A stretch of DNA of 64,000 nt from Hanleya hanleyi (GCA_036873755.1 JAVTVY010039180.1:107609-171608), one strand, 5' to 3'; positions 11,586 through 22,560 are shown, numbered from the stretch's first letter. Made by a program: numbers and translations. The notes: a model not told the origin generated them from the letters alone.

Positions 11586-12579
11586 AAAGGCACAATGTCT
11601 TCATTATTATAGCCGCGGAGTGGCAGCTCTAAATTTTTCGTCGTTTCGGTTTTAGTTTAGAAAGGGTTTTTGAAGGGCAGGTGGTTGGGCATACATGTAC
11701 TTTTCAGATGGCTGATTTATTTTTCCTCGGATTCATCGTACCACTGTCCGGGTGAATTGGTGAGTTGACAGGTGGCGTGAAGAATGATTAATAGCCCTAT
11801 CTAGAATATGTGTGATATCAAAAACGGAGAAAAAATGTGGAGACTCTCGGTGTGGTCCAAAATATATTTATATATACATATACATATGATTAATGCTTCG
11901 GGAGAGAAATCATACGATTTTTGCCCTTTAGTTTCCAGGAAAGCAAATTTTGTATTCCAACGAATGGAATTTGAAGAAGCTACGTTGCATTGTCAGAGGG
12001 ATACTGGAATTCAGTCGTTTGAATATATTTATTTCATTATACTGGTAGTAAACACTATGACTTGTGGATCGCTAGGATAACTGCGTGGAATTCGCCGTAG
12101 TGTGGACCAGTTCACGAACTAGTTAACCAGCCAGTAAATAACATTAATCCGTCTGAGCTCAATGGGGCGAGTAATTGATAGAGAGTTTCACCAGGTTAAA
12201 TTGAATTCTGACTCGCAGGTTGTCTGGTCACAGTAGATAACTGGTAACGATAAGGCTTAATCTATACAATCTCAGTCACCAAGCGACCTAACTAATTTTC
12301 CGTTCTTCTGGCTCGCACGGGAATGAAATTTCTTTGTGAATGATATAAAAACCTTTTACATATGCAATCTTAGAACATATAATATCTAATATACAATACT
12401 AGTATGAGTTGCAGGATCTATAATCCAACTCGACAGGTGAAGTTCATTTTGGGCAACAATACAGGCGTGACAATCACCGCTCCGGATGCGAATCCTATGC
12501 TTTCGTTTTGACAGGTAAAACCGGAAGGGCACTTGGGGGGCATTTCAGCAACCTAACTTTTTTCTTACCCCATAACCCT
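11586..12579. other. Non-coding stretch
   Basis: A 90-codon open frame at 11808-12080 has no motif I recognise and AT-rich, low-complexity flanks. Nothing else seen. Confidence 0.5.
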
Positions 12580-13545
12580 ATCTGACCCAGGCAGGGGCTA
12601 ATATTTTTCTTACCTCATGAGCTAGAAAGCAGGAACTTAGCACACTCTATCCTTGGGTCAAGCTCTAACAGAAAATGTGATGAAAAAACGGGCATTTTTG
12701 GTCGATTTTTCGAATTTTTTATTTTTGCGTTTTCTTGGCAAAAACTGAATACTAAATTAGCAATTAATAATTTGATGTGAAAATAGATTTCGTCCGATTT
12801 TCCCCGATGAAAAACAGGAATTTTGAAGAAAATGACGAAAATATCACTTTTCTGATACCCTATATCGCCGCCATCTTGAATTTACTCATGATGCTCTGCA
12901 CGGGGGGTATGCAAATGAGCTCAAAATGATCCCAATATGATAAACTGAAAAGTCGCGGAGGGTCAGCTTTCAATTTTTTTTTCCGTTCCGAAGATAGAGG
13001 AGAAAGTAGGAAAAATGCCACCCCCCAGGCCAGATAGGGTAAAGCTAGGGGTGTGAAACTTACCACACTATATCCTTGGGTAAAGCTCTACTAGAAATCC
13101 AAGATGGCCTCCTCGAGGACGCCACAGTGACGTTGTTTTCAAATAGGCATTTTTTTTACGATTTTTCGGTCAAATATTTCAAATTTTATATTTATGTGTT
13201 CTCTTCACAAATACTGCATGATAAATTAGAAAATATTAATGTGATTTGAAATAAAATAGCTCTCGCTCACTTTTCCTCAAAGAAAAGCAGGATTTTTGAA
13301 GAAAAATGACGAAAACATCAATTTTCTGGTACCTCACATGGTCGCCATTTTTATTTTATCGATGATCCTCTGCAAATTAACTCAAAATGACCCCAATATC
13401 ATAAACTACAAACTCACGAATTGTCAGGTCTCAGTGTTGAAACTGACGTTAAATCATATTCACTCACTCACTCACTCACTCACTCACACCTGTTCTTCTG
13501 TACAAAATGAAGATATAGGGTAGATAAATTGGTAGGAGGTGCCAT
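12580..13545. repeat. Tandem pair of a ~480-bp repeat
   Basis: The first copy (12580-13020) and second copy (13045-13545) run in parallel: 'ccctatctga', 'ctatatccttgggt', 'aagctctactagaaat', 'atttttcggtca', 'aggattttgaagaaaatgac', 'atgctctgca', 'ctcaaaatgaccccaatat'. Identity is partial with many small indels. A diverged third member precedes at 10138-10523. The second copy ends in a SINE-tail-like (ACTC)n run. Confidence 0.7.
13435..13490 (+). repeat. SINE-tail fragment with (ACTC)n
   Basis: 'gttgaaactgacgttaaatc' followed by seven ACTC units. The same words end the 5S-derived SINE at 14813-15025, so this is probably a 5'-truncated copy or shared tail. Confidence 0.6.
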
Positions 13546-14800
13546 AATACTATCCAGCCCATCCCCAGGCCTGGTAGGGTTAAAATGGCTTTCCTTCCGT
13601 CTGTCCGGGTCAATTTTGGTTAACGTACAATAAAATCAGGACGATTCGCCCACAATTTGACATGTACGTACCATGCCCCCAAAGTCCAAGCAGGATTAAT
13701 CTCCCCATATTTCTTGCGTCTTCTTCATCACTTATTCATCTCGTCTATATGCCAATTATTCATGTAACCCAGAATCAGAACATTATCTCACAAACGTACA
13801 TTTACCTGGCCAATCGTGTTTATTAAACATCCTCGATATATGGTTCAGACCTGCTACAGATGTGTGTTGAAAAAAATTTAGGTGAACTATTGTTCGATAA
13901 CTATTTATGGGCTAATTTAGCCCTGCTGCTGTTTGCAAAAAATGCTTAGCTAAGATGCGGTGACTTAGACCCAATAGTGCTACCTGATTCAAGAATATTT
14001 AGCAAAACACTTCAGGAAATTTCGTCAGTTTTAAGTCGCTACCGGCGCAGTCATATTTCAGTGTAGCGGAGATTGCCAAAAGACGTTTCGGCCCCAAGAT
14101 GACCGACGTATGGCAACTCCAGGTATGAAAGCATATCGCAGGCTCGTACCTTAGTGCATGCCCTCGTTTGGTATTGCGTTCCAGCCAGATCCACCTCTAG
14201 GTGGCGCCATTGAATGCCTGTGCAGAATATTACTCTGCGACACACAGGTCTATGAGAGGCTTGCGTTGTTGTTGTTTTTGTTTTCAGCTGACGGTTTGAA
14301 ATACAGGTGGGATTATGATCTCTCTCACACTTTTGCTGAGATCCTTGAGGTGCTTATATAACAAGGACGATGTAACAGCCTTGTCAGTCAGTGATTCAGC
14401 TTATTTATATACCGTTCATAGACGTCTGTCTCGATACGTAGAAAATGAGCTGACTACTTCTAGTGATCATTCTATCTGCCCAATCAGGTAACGCACAGGT
14501 AATAATACTTAGTATGGATTTGTAGATCATGCATCTTAACAGCCAACGTCATAAATACGTTTCAGAAGTAAGGGGGGACAACTTGCCAACTTCCGCCGAA
14601 TTATATTGTTGACTTACAGAAATGACAATTTGGTTCAAAGTTTAGCTTAGTCCCCAAGCAGTCCGTATATATTGAAATATGTTTTGCGAAGAAGAACATT
14701 TAGCCGTCTCTTGGAATCGCATCCAAGACCTCCCAATCCGTAAAGTTGCTCTTAATTAGTAGATGGGATGCTGTGTGAGTGCTAGCTGTGATAGCGTTTT
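13546..14800. other. Non-coding stretch
   Basis: No gene or repeat recognised. The open frames (60-67 codons) on both strands around 14050-14360 overlap and show no motif. Confidence 0.5.
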
Positions 14801-14812
14801 CAAAAGCGCTGC

Positions 14813-15025
14813 CGTTGGGCACACCGGTTCTCGTCAGATCACCGAAGTTAAGCAGCGTTGAGCTCGGTCAATACTTGGATGGGTGACCGAGTGCTGTACT
14901 GGCTGGGCTGATCAGTGTCCAGAATAATAGGAACTGTGGACACTCTCGTGTTCTGGCACATGTAGGCACCGTCGTGATATGACTGAAACAATGTTGAAAA
15001 CGACGTTAAATCCTACTCACTCACT
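14813..15025 (+). mobile_element. 5S-rRNA-derived SINE with (ACTC)n tail
   Basis: The head (14813-14905) is a 5'-truncated 5S rRNA sequence. 'caccggttctcgtc', 'gatcaccgaagttaagcagc' and 'cttggatgggtgaccg' are near-exact 5S words, and they include the box A and box C regions of the internal Pol III promoter. It is followed by an unrelated ~90-bp body and the tail 'cgacgttaaatcctactcac' with ACTC repeats. A perfect 12-bp target duplication (caaaagcgctgc) flanks it at 14801-14812 and 15026-15037. The first ~25 bases and the 3' end of 5S are missing, so this is a SINE and not a 5S gene. Family name not assigned. Confidence 0.9.
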
Positions 15026-15037
15026 CAAAAGCGCTGC

Positions 15038-16615
15038 ACTTTGGAAGGGGGCAAAGGAAGAGCACCGGGTCGAACAGTTGGTCCCCTTTCGTTAAATCAC
15101 GTTCCACAGAGGATAAAAGGACGAGCTTTTTCAGAGTTATATTCCGACACCAACGAATTAGAATAACCGTCCCATTCTGATCACTAAACCTGTGCAGACT
15201 TATATAATCATGTATCTACAACTACCTCTCGCATTATTTCAAACGCGACTTATGCAGAATTGGATCAATGGTATCCCTCCATACAATAAGCAGATGACCG
15301 ATCAAAAAAAAAACCAACAACAACAACAACCCAAAGTAGTAGATTGGGATTTCGACCTGAAGGATGACATCGCTTGGCAGAATCATCTAGCTAAGCATGA
15401 TATTCAAACTTATATCTTTGCGTTGTTTGTTAATTAATCTAATCGTTTATCGCCCTTCTAATCATTTCCACGAGATATATCGACGTATTCTTCGGGGGAT
15501 CCACAAACTGGCCTGGCTTTAAACTCGTGTATATCTCGGTAGCTATTGGCTGGATATTGAGTTCACGCAGGTGGCCGATCGTACAGAGGACAAGGCTATT
15601 TTCGGCGAAGAGCCAGCGAAAGGGTACCGGATCGAGCAGGTGACCGGCCGTCTAGGAAAAGGATCTATTTTTCGGGTGCGCAATTCAATCACGTCCCGCG
15701 GGGTTTTTTTTTGTGTAACTTAACTCATCCAGAGGTACGAGCTATTATTTAGTTGAATGCGATAATTAACATTGTACGTTTGTTGATACTCGGCGATTAT
15801 ACAAAATACGTTTGTGATTGATTTATTTCTCAGACCATAAACATGACATACGATATGCATGCATACAAGGCGACAGTGTATGTGACGTAATAGGTATACA
15901 AATACTAGTATCAGATAATATACATATTTACCCTCTCCGGGGGATATGTCAGGTTAATCTAAGTATCATTTCTGTTCTGTGTGGATATATCAATGATAAA
16001 TCGGACGAATTTGGCTAATTTTGTTAATAAATTTCACTCTTACTTTGGAATAAATGGCGTAACTTTTATGCACTAGGTTTCACAACGTAATATCTAGGTA
16101 GCAGTTTCTACCCAAATAGAGGGTCGAAGTCAATATTCACTTCACGAGTTCAGACACGTTTGCAACACAACTCTTCCTCACTGTGTATTGTCGGATTGGA
16201 ATACAATGTTTGCTAAGCAAATTCTAGTAGTGCACCCCCGTACATGTTGAAATACGACTGTGAAGACGGCTGAATGGAGAAAGGACTTATTGTATACTAA
16301 AATGTCGAAATACATGTGACAAGTTGTCATTTTCATTTGGAATTCTTATTCAAAACAAGATTGAATTAACGACAAGATTCACTTTTATTTTTCAATTTAT
16401 CAGTGTCCTAAAATATGAAATTTACTCTGAATAGCAGAAATGATTATTCCAAATTCATTTCAAGCTCAATGTTTCAAGTATTTGAAAAGAAATTGGTGAA
16501 CAAAATTGGTCATATTCTGTTATCCCAGCTAAAAAATGGACACAACGCGGAAATATCTTCACACAAAGTCGGTGTAAGAGAAAACGATTATTTTACCCTG
16601 AGTAGTATGAAATAA
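15038..16615. other. Non-coding stretch
   Basis: Three open frames of 66-81 codons (15192, 15818, 16415) show no motif. A short CAA microsatellite lies at about 15315-15330. No RNA gene seen. Confidence 0.5.
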
Positions 16616-16619
16616 CGAA

Positions 16620-17115
16620 ATCATCTATAATGTTTGGCGGGCGGTTAAGCGGAGGCGTGCTAAAGCGCCTATCCGGGAGTTTCACGAAACGACATTGTTG
16701 GAGCCGGGCAGGAAGATGTGGCGCGAGTGATAGGGAGAACCAGTGGGGTAAGGGACATGGGGTTTTCACCAATAGAGAGTCCCAGAGCCGGGCGTTTGAT
16801 TTATGGTAGTTAGTGTAGCATAACCGCGCATACGCGTGAAGTAGCATAAAAGGCGCAGATCGGGTCGTATAGGAAGGTGTTGTGCGGTGAGGTAGGAAAG
16901 TTTATAGATATTTATACGGCCCATACAGATTGAGCAAAATGATCCTTTGCGAGAGAAAAGCGAGAGAAACGATCAGAAGTCTCGAATAATGTCGCGAGAT
17001 ATACGAACACGAATTATTACCAGCCGACAACGCCTGTCTTAAACGCGGTAACGTAATAACGCCTTAACTCCCGTCTCAATACCGTAACGCTCTATATTAA
17101 CGCCCCGTGACACCA
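16620..17115. promoter_or_regulatory. CpG-rich patch, possible promoter or repeat
   Basis: Much richer in CpG and G+C than its surroundings (for example 'gtggcgcgagtgatagg', 'aaccgcgcatacgcgtgaag'). It contains a CCAAT word at about 16770 and 'cataaaaggcg' at about 16845, a spacing compatible with a + strand core promoter. No transcript or coding sequence follows. It could equally be an unmethylated CpG island or an unknown repeat. Confidence 0.2.
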
Positions 17116-17119
17116 GAGA

Positions 17120-18464
17120 GAGAGATAATCCAACAAGGGTTGCGTTTTCATAAATTTTATTGTCTCCCATGTTACATCAAACCCAAGCCCGGACACATTT
17201 ACAAGTCATACAACTGAAGTGACATTGGTGTTAATCGCGCTCTCGTTATTTTCCGATGAAATGCCATCCTCGTCGTACATATTCGGCTATCTCTGTCCTC
17301 TTTCCGTGTTCACTGAGATTCTTCGTTCATTACCGTCGAGGCTTTTTTTTCTCTTATCATTATCCAATAAGAATACACCCTCGTTACGCATCAGAGTCGC
17401 TTTCTTTCAGTTCGAGACACTGTAACGGTAACATGTCCTGGAACATTTGCATGGCCTCTGCGGGCGGTAGTCACATATTCTCTTCCAGGTGAGGCTTGGT
17501 TTTCATGATGGACCTGTGCCTAAGATCTCTCTTCATTTCAAGAGGAATCGAGGTACAATTTTCATAGAGCACCATGGCAGATTTTATTGTTCTGGGTTGT
17601 ATGTTGATGTACGCATTCTGTAAGGTCTCTTCATCCTGTGCTTCTGCCGGATAGCAGCGACGTGGATATCAATTACCGAATACTCAATGTTGTTTCAAAA
17701 CGATGGCTCCCTGCCGTTCATGTTTGGATGGCTCAAGCTTTCGCTTTTCTAAGACGAGATAATGCTGTCCGCGTCAGAGGACGAACTCTCACCCTGTAAC
17801 GAGCTATCACTGCCATCGCCAGATTCTATCCATATCAATGGGTAATCTCCCAGTTGCCTCCCAACTTAACGCATTATCAGTGATACAATTACACACATGC
17901 TTTGACCATTGGCCCTATTGGTTTACAAACGTTCTTATACCAGATTGTATACAAAAAACGCTTCAGTCAGACCATATGTGTCGTTCATTATGTATCAACA
18001 TATCAACAATTGTCAGAGACATTGTACATATCTTTGCCACGTATGCAAATGGCCTACTTCGGTAGGAGATTAACCTATCTAAAAGACGGCTAAATTTGAG
18101 GTCTGCCTGGTCTGAGATATTACAACGGGCGAAAGTGCCAACGTAGTTCAGTACCGATTAACTTGCGCTTAACGTGCAGTAGCCAACATTATTACAAAAG
18201 CTCGGAGACTCCCTCATGATTACAGAGCGTGGGTGCGCTTGTTCGATTTGTAATACACATTCAGAGAGAGAGAAGCATACTGTACAGAGAAAGACGGACG
18301 AGAGCAGTTGGGACAATAGGAAAACAAAACACGTTATACGTGTATTTTGTCTTACTTATTTCATGTGTCAATAACTACGTTTCACGTTAGAACGGTCATC
18401 AATACAGCGAGCCACAGCGACTTGACGTTGACGAAATCTGACAGTGTAAACAATTATATTCTAC
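17120..18464. other. Unassigned stretch, some coding-like frames
   Basis: The minus-strand translation between about 17690 and 17410 looks coding-like in composition but is broken, and I cannot name it. It lies 5' of the Polinton remains and might belong to that element; this is a guess. Nothing else recognised. Confidence 0.2.
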
Positions 18465-18630
18465 GCCCTCCCTCCCACCTCTCTTCCTCCATCCAATCAT
18501 TCATTCCTCACTCCCTCCATCACTTTCTCTCTCTCTCTTCATATCTCTCCCTCTCTCGCCATCACACCCCCCAACACTACTGCCTCCCCCCCCTTTGTCA
18601 CTATCTCGCTCCCTCCATTTCATATTATTG
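18465..18630. repeat. Polypyrimidine (CT-rich) tract
   Basis: The + strand is almost all C and T, with 'ctctctctctc' and 'ccctccctc' words. Low-complexity DNA. Confidence 0.85.
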
Positions 18631-19064
18631 AGAGCTCTCACTCCCCCCACTGAGGAATGGAGGGAGGAAGAGAGATGTGTAAGGCCGGGTGCAAACCGTT
18701 GTATTTACAAACAGACGAAGGGAACTAATTCCGCAACAACCCTTCCAAGTTTTCCTGAAATCCCATAATATTTTCTTCTTTCAAACTTATTTATTTCACC
18801 GCCAAGAATACAATAGAGTACATCGAGGTGTTCGCTCAGTTCGTCGAGGAATAAACAGTAGGGCCTATCACCACAATATTCAGGAAGCCCCCTCAAAGTC
18901 ATCAAGCGCAAAAGAGCCCAAATCCCAACGCGCACTGAAGCATGACTTCCAGCGAGAAAGAACGTGAGGATCAATAAAGTCAAGGACAAGTTCGAGAAGA
19001 GTTACCTTCTCAAATTGATCGACGAATGTGCTAAAACGCCCCGTACTTCGTCATCCGCGGGTAT

Positions 19065-19360
19065 ATGAACTGGAAGACCTTCAAAGAAACCGCTGGAAGG
19101 GACGTTTTACGAGAAGGAATTACAGTTCGTGGTGAAAAGGTTAAAAAGAATTTGGAATCGAACAGTCGATCCGTGGATCTCATGGGACGTCTACATGTGG
19201 ATCTGTTCATGCAAGACCGCTAAACCTTGAACGTAATGCCCATCAAACGCCCACTAACGCCTGCGACACCGACTTTTCCCGTGATGGCCACCGTCGTAGC
19301 GTCTTTTATGTGGTCGAATCCAGTCGAGCAATTGGGGCGTATCAAAGTCTTGGAGAAGAA
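19065..19360 (+). pseudogene. Polinton/Maverick major capsid protein, internal fragment
   Basis: The frame through 19161 reads SRSVDLMGRLHVDLFMQDR, the signature 'SVDLMGRLHVDLF.QDR' of the Polinton double-jelly-roll major capsid protein. The next codon is a stop (TAA, 19221-19223) where the family has an aromatic residue. The same frame then continues with family-like spacing (TLN..IKR) to 19360. The protein normally forms the virion-like shell of these self-synthesising DNA transposons. The fragment stops exactly where the minus-strand PLE P1 begins, and more of the same protein resumes at 20745. The N-terminal jelly roll is not visible upstream. Non-functional. Confidence 0.75.
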
Positions 19361-20018
19361 ATTACAAGCGTCTAGTCCGTCATTCATAATCCAGCAGTCG
19401 TCCATTAGAGAATATCCGCGTCCATAATCCAAAGACCTATTCCATATTCCATATAACAGTATTAGCACCAAATTCAAAAACAATCATAATATACATAAAC
19501 ATAGGCTTGTTTCCTGCAAGAGAGAAGCAGTCAACAGTTTTCAATGATGCCGGTAAGACATCATGATGTTCCAAAAATATCAAATCCGTATCGCTGATCA
19601 GTATTCTTAATCCATAATATTCGTTGTAAAGTCGTCATCTAAAGAATGATGTATCTCAGTTACGCTTTGATTGTGACTGTTCATATGAGTACCATGAGGA
19701 TCTTGAAGTACATGGGTTCATACGGCCCCTATCCCCGGGTTAAGCGGAATTAGACACAAGTTGCGAAACGTAACGCCATAGATCTTGTACGCTACGTTCG
19801 TATTTTGCTATCAGCATGCGATATGGATCGCCAAATTTGAGAAACTTTGAATGGAGGCGCTTGGTGGAATAGCCCTGTTTTATAAGTTTCTGCAACAATG
19901 TTTTGTGACGTTGATTAAAATCATCACATTTAACACAGGATCTAGCAAATGCTACTAAGCGAGATATGTATACGCCATATGCAGGTCCCACTGGAATATT
20001 ACTATCCAGAAAGGGATA

Positions 20019-20229
20019 TTTTTTTTTTTCTTTGATAGGCATTTAGAAGTCGGCGTATATAACACAAGGCTATTCTATGGATAACAACTTCTTTATTGCT
20101 TTGGAGCTGACGTTTCGTTGGAGATACTTCCAACTTCCAACATTAGCTTTGAAAAAGTTGGAAGTATCTCCAACGAAACGTCAGCTCCACAGCAATAAAG
20201 AAGTTGTTATCCATAGAATAGCCTTGTGT
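20019..20229 (-). mobile_element. 211-bp palindromic retroposon with 12-bp target duplication
   Basis: Flanked by a perfect 12-bp duplication (cagaaagggata at 20007-20018 and 20230-20241) of P1 coding sequence. At the left edge is a run of 11 T, an A-tail when read on the minus strand, as in a retroposon. Two 74-bp arms (20062-20135 and 20156-20229) are inverted repeats with a single visible mismatch and a 20-bp spacer. Each arm holds a small hairpin (GTTGGA-AGTATC-TCCAAC) followed by GAAAC, which resembles half of a hammerhead ribozyme core. The CUGANGA box is not present. No coding capacity. Family unknown. Confidence 0.8.
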
Positions 20230-20493
20230 CAGAAAGGGATAGTTTACGATGTCGAAATTGTAATCATCTCTTCTGTCATAAAGTCGACGAGAGAGAATGC
20301 CCGCTTCATTTTTATAGAGATAGAGATCTAATTAAGATGTGCCTGTAGGGCTATCTGTAGTTTCCTTCAAATCCAGTGAAGGTGGATATATATCCTTCAC
20401 TGTGTCATTTATATAGCGATTATCCACAGCGAGAAGATCGTCTATATAGCGTTTGGTGAATGAGAAGGAACGGGCTTTGAATGGATCGGTTTT

Positions 20494-20656
20494 TCTTGCA
20501 GGAAACAAGCCTATGTTTATGTATACTATGATTGTCTTTTTGAATTTGGTGCTAATACTGTTATATGGAATATGGAATAGGTCTTTGGATTATGGACGCG
20601 GATATTCTCTAATGGACGACGGCTGGATTATGAATGACGGACTAGACGCTTGTAAT
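20494..20656 (+). mobile_element. PLE 3'-end fragment inserted in P1
   Basis: A 163-bp 5'-truncated copy of the PLE 3' UTR, opposite in orientation to P1. It ends in the common terminus CGCTTGTAAT and splits the RT frame of P1 in the 'KTDPF' to 'MQAL' region. A 91-codon open frame across it (20453-20728) is a chance product. Confidence 0.8.
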
Positions 20657-20744
20657 TTGAAAGCGCCTGCATATAGTCATATTCATAAGAGAACAGATAC
20701 AGGTCAGCCAACAGGGGTGCACAATTAGTGCACCTACCCGAAAC

Positions 20745-21080
20745 GATGGGTGCAAAACAAAGCGTCATCTGTCCCGGCTTAGAATCTGATCACCAACAAA
20801 AAACATTTATTCCTAGGGAATGTTTCAACGAGGCGTATGCGGACAACCCCTTCTACTTCAAACATTTCTGCATCAACTTTGTGACATGTGGAAGGGAAAC
20901 AGGTCTCAGCACATCCTCTACAACCAGATTTTAGGACCTGTTGCGGGGACGGACCAAATCGACCAGGACGAGGGCAACTACATCGATCGGGACGCCTATT
21001 GTGGCCGATATGTGCTGTTCTGCTTCGATCTAAGCCCAACCTTAGACAACAACCATTAGCTTATCAAAATAGCAAATTGC
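20745..21080 (+). pseudogene. Polinton/Maverick major capsid protein, C-terminal fragment
   Basis: Continuation of the capsid gene that starts at 19065, after the PLE P1 insertion. Three frames are needed: NPFYFKHFCINF (about 20850), PLQPDF (about 20910) and DEGNYIDRDAY..YVLFCFDLSPTLD (about 20965-21050), then LRLEIH (about 21075). These follow the family order NPF.FKH, PLQPDF, DEGN.I.R..Y..G..LFAFDL. At least two frameshifts and an internal loss relative to the family make it dead. Confidence 0.8.
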
Positions 21081-21117
21081 GTTTGGAAATCCACCTCTTA
21101 TTATCACCACCAACCAA

Positions 21118-21420
21118 TGGACACTGGCAACATCTCAACCATGTTTGAGAACGATCCGTGTACAGACTTCTTTCCAATTGGGTATTTCCCCGAGACGATT
21201 TTGCCGGTCATTACCGGGTTGCCCTGTACTTGACAAAAGAGCACGGCGAATACTTTGACCCGCACAGACTACCACCCATCCATCGGGACTTGACCGCATG
21301 TACTTTCAGTTATGCATGTGTTATGTCTGCCACCGTGGTCGTGAACCTACACACCATCCTGAACATGTCTGAAGTGTACCCCAGGTCGTGGACCGATATG
21401 TGCTGGTGAATGACTGGCTC
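21118..21420 (+). pseudogene. Likely Polinton adenain-like cysteine protease, fragment
   Basis: Directly downstream of the capsid gene, as expected in Polintons. The frame from ATG 21118 gives MDTGNISTMFENDPCTDFF. A second frame gives GHYRVALYLTKEHGEYFD followed by PHRLPPIH, like the 'G.HW.A.Y....GE.FDSYGLPP' region of adenovirus-type proteases that mature capsids. A frameshift lies near 21200. The stretch between the N-terminus and the catalytic His is shorter than usual, and the catalytic Cys part is not recognisable. Assignment is by resemblance and position. Confidence 0.5.
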
Positions 21421-21599
21421 GAAAACTATTTCCATTTCCCTTCTGGCTTAAGTTGTTCTCACATGACTGTTCTCGCGTTGTGGTTTTCACGTTGTTGGAT
21501 GGAAAAGGATGAACAAGGATCTCTCACCCAGCACCCTGTATTCTGTGTATTCTGTACAATAGGTGTATTTTGTAGGATGTCCTCTCAGACAGCTAGCTT

Positions 21600-22560
21600 C
21601 AGATTCGATATTCAATATTCAGCCGTCGTCCAAAAAAAATTTCCGCGTCAATAATCGAAAGATTTATTAGCACAGTTAGCACCAATTCCAAATGTGTATG
21701 GAATTGATATACGAAAAACACAAGATGGGTTTCTACACGAGATAAGCGGTCAGCACTTTTCAATGAAGTCAGTGAGACATGATGATATTTTATACATAAA
21801 TCCTAATCACTGACCATTATTCTTTATCTAAATTAATTCCAAGTCGTTTCCAAAGTGCGTATCTCAGTCACACTTTGATAGTGGTTGTTCATTTGAACAC
21901 CATGGAGATGTGAAACACATGATATTCATACGACTTCTAGGCCCGGGTTAAGCGGAAGTAGTTTACGAAACGCAGCGTCGGATGTTGCACTCCACGATCA
22001 TATTTTCCCGTCAGTGTACGATATTTATCACAGAATTTGAGAAACTTTGAATGGAGCGTTTGGTGGTATAACCATGTTTGACAAGTTTCTGCAGTAATAG
22101 TCGGTGGCGTTGATTAAAATCGTCACAGTCTGCAAATGATCTAGTAAATGCTAGCAGGCGAGATATGTATACGCCGTATACAGGTCCTTCTGGAATATTG
22201 CTGTGCAGAAATGGGTAGTTAGCTATGTCAAATTGCAATCGTATCTCTTGTCGTAAAGTCGATGTGAGAGAAAGCCCAGATCATTCTTGAAAAGCTATAG
22301 GTCCGGATATGATGTTTCATCTGGGCTATGATTGGTTTCCTTCAAACCCAGGAAAGGGTGGCAAATAACCATCACAGCGTCGCCAGTATAGAGATGAGCA
22401 AGTACTAGGAAATCGTTTATATGGCGTTTGGTGAATGAGAAGGAACGGGATTTGATGTGGATATCCCTTGAAAATTTTTGCATATGGAGAACAGGTATAG
22501 GTCTGCCACAATTGGTGCACAATTTGTACCCAACACTGAGCCCGGTCCAATTTTGGACAA
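21600..22560 (-). mobile_element. Penelope-like element P2, diverged
   Basis: Minus-strand pieces of the same RT family as P1 and P5: GTNCAP-like (about 22525), SRSFSFTKR (about 22445), DETSYPDL (about 22300), QFDIANYPFL (about 22230), then GVYISRLLAFTRS and QRHRLLLQKLVKHGYTTKR to about 22030. It is followed by a 3' UTR with the usual landmarks down to about 21600. YIDD reads as HINDF, so an active-site Asp is lost. It is more diverged from P5 than P1 is, so probably older or from a sister family. Confidence 0.7.

Larger units (their letters stand above)
19361..20728 (-). mobile_element. Penelope-like element P1, interrupted, inserted in a Polinton
   Basis: Read on the minus strand, RT motifs run from TNCAPLLADLYLF (about 20725) through YIDDLL (about 20430), DYNFDIV (about 20255), then GVYISRL..FARS and KYERSVQDLW to a stop near 19755. 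A ~390-base 3' UTR follows, ending in the conserved terminus CGCTTGTAAT at 19361. The 5' part is missing. Two insertions break it: a 211-bp retroposon at 20019-20229 and a plus-strand PLE 3' end at 20494-20656. The GTNCAP, YIDD and HKSPYK..F motifs, and the lack of LTRs, fit a Penelope-like RT; this class assignment is inference. Confidence 0.75.

Noticed and set aside
14813..14925. Functional 5S rRNA gene
   Set aside because: The first ~25 bases and the 3' end of 5S are missing, and a SINE body, tail and target duplication are present.
20150..20195. Functional hammerhead ribozyme
   Set aside because: The stem II-like hairpin and GAAAC are there, but no CUGANGA box is found on either strand, so cleavage is not expected.
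20453..20728. 91-codon frame with a hydrophobic N-terminus as a small membrane protein
   Set aside because: It lies across PLE 3' UTR and antisense RT sequence. The same words occur non-coding at 19.4, 32.0 and 55.7 kb.
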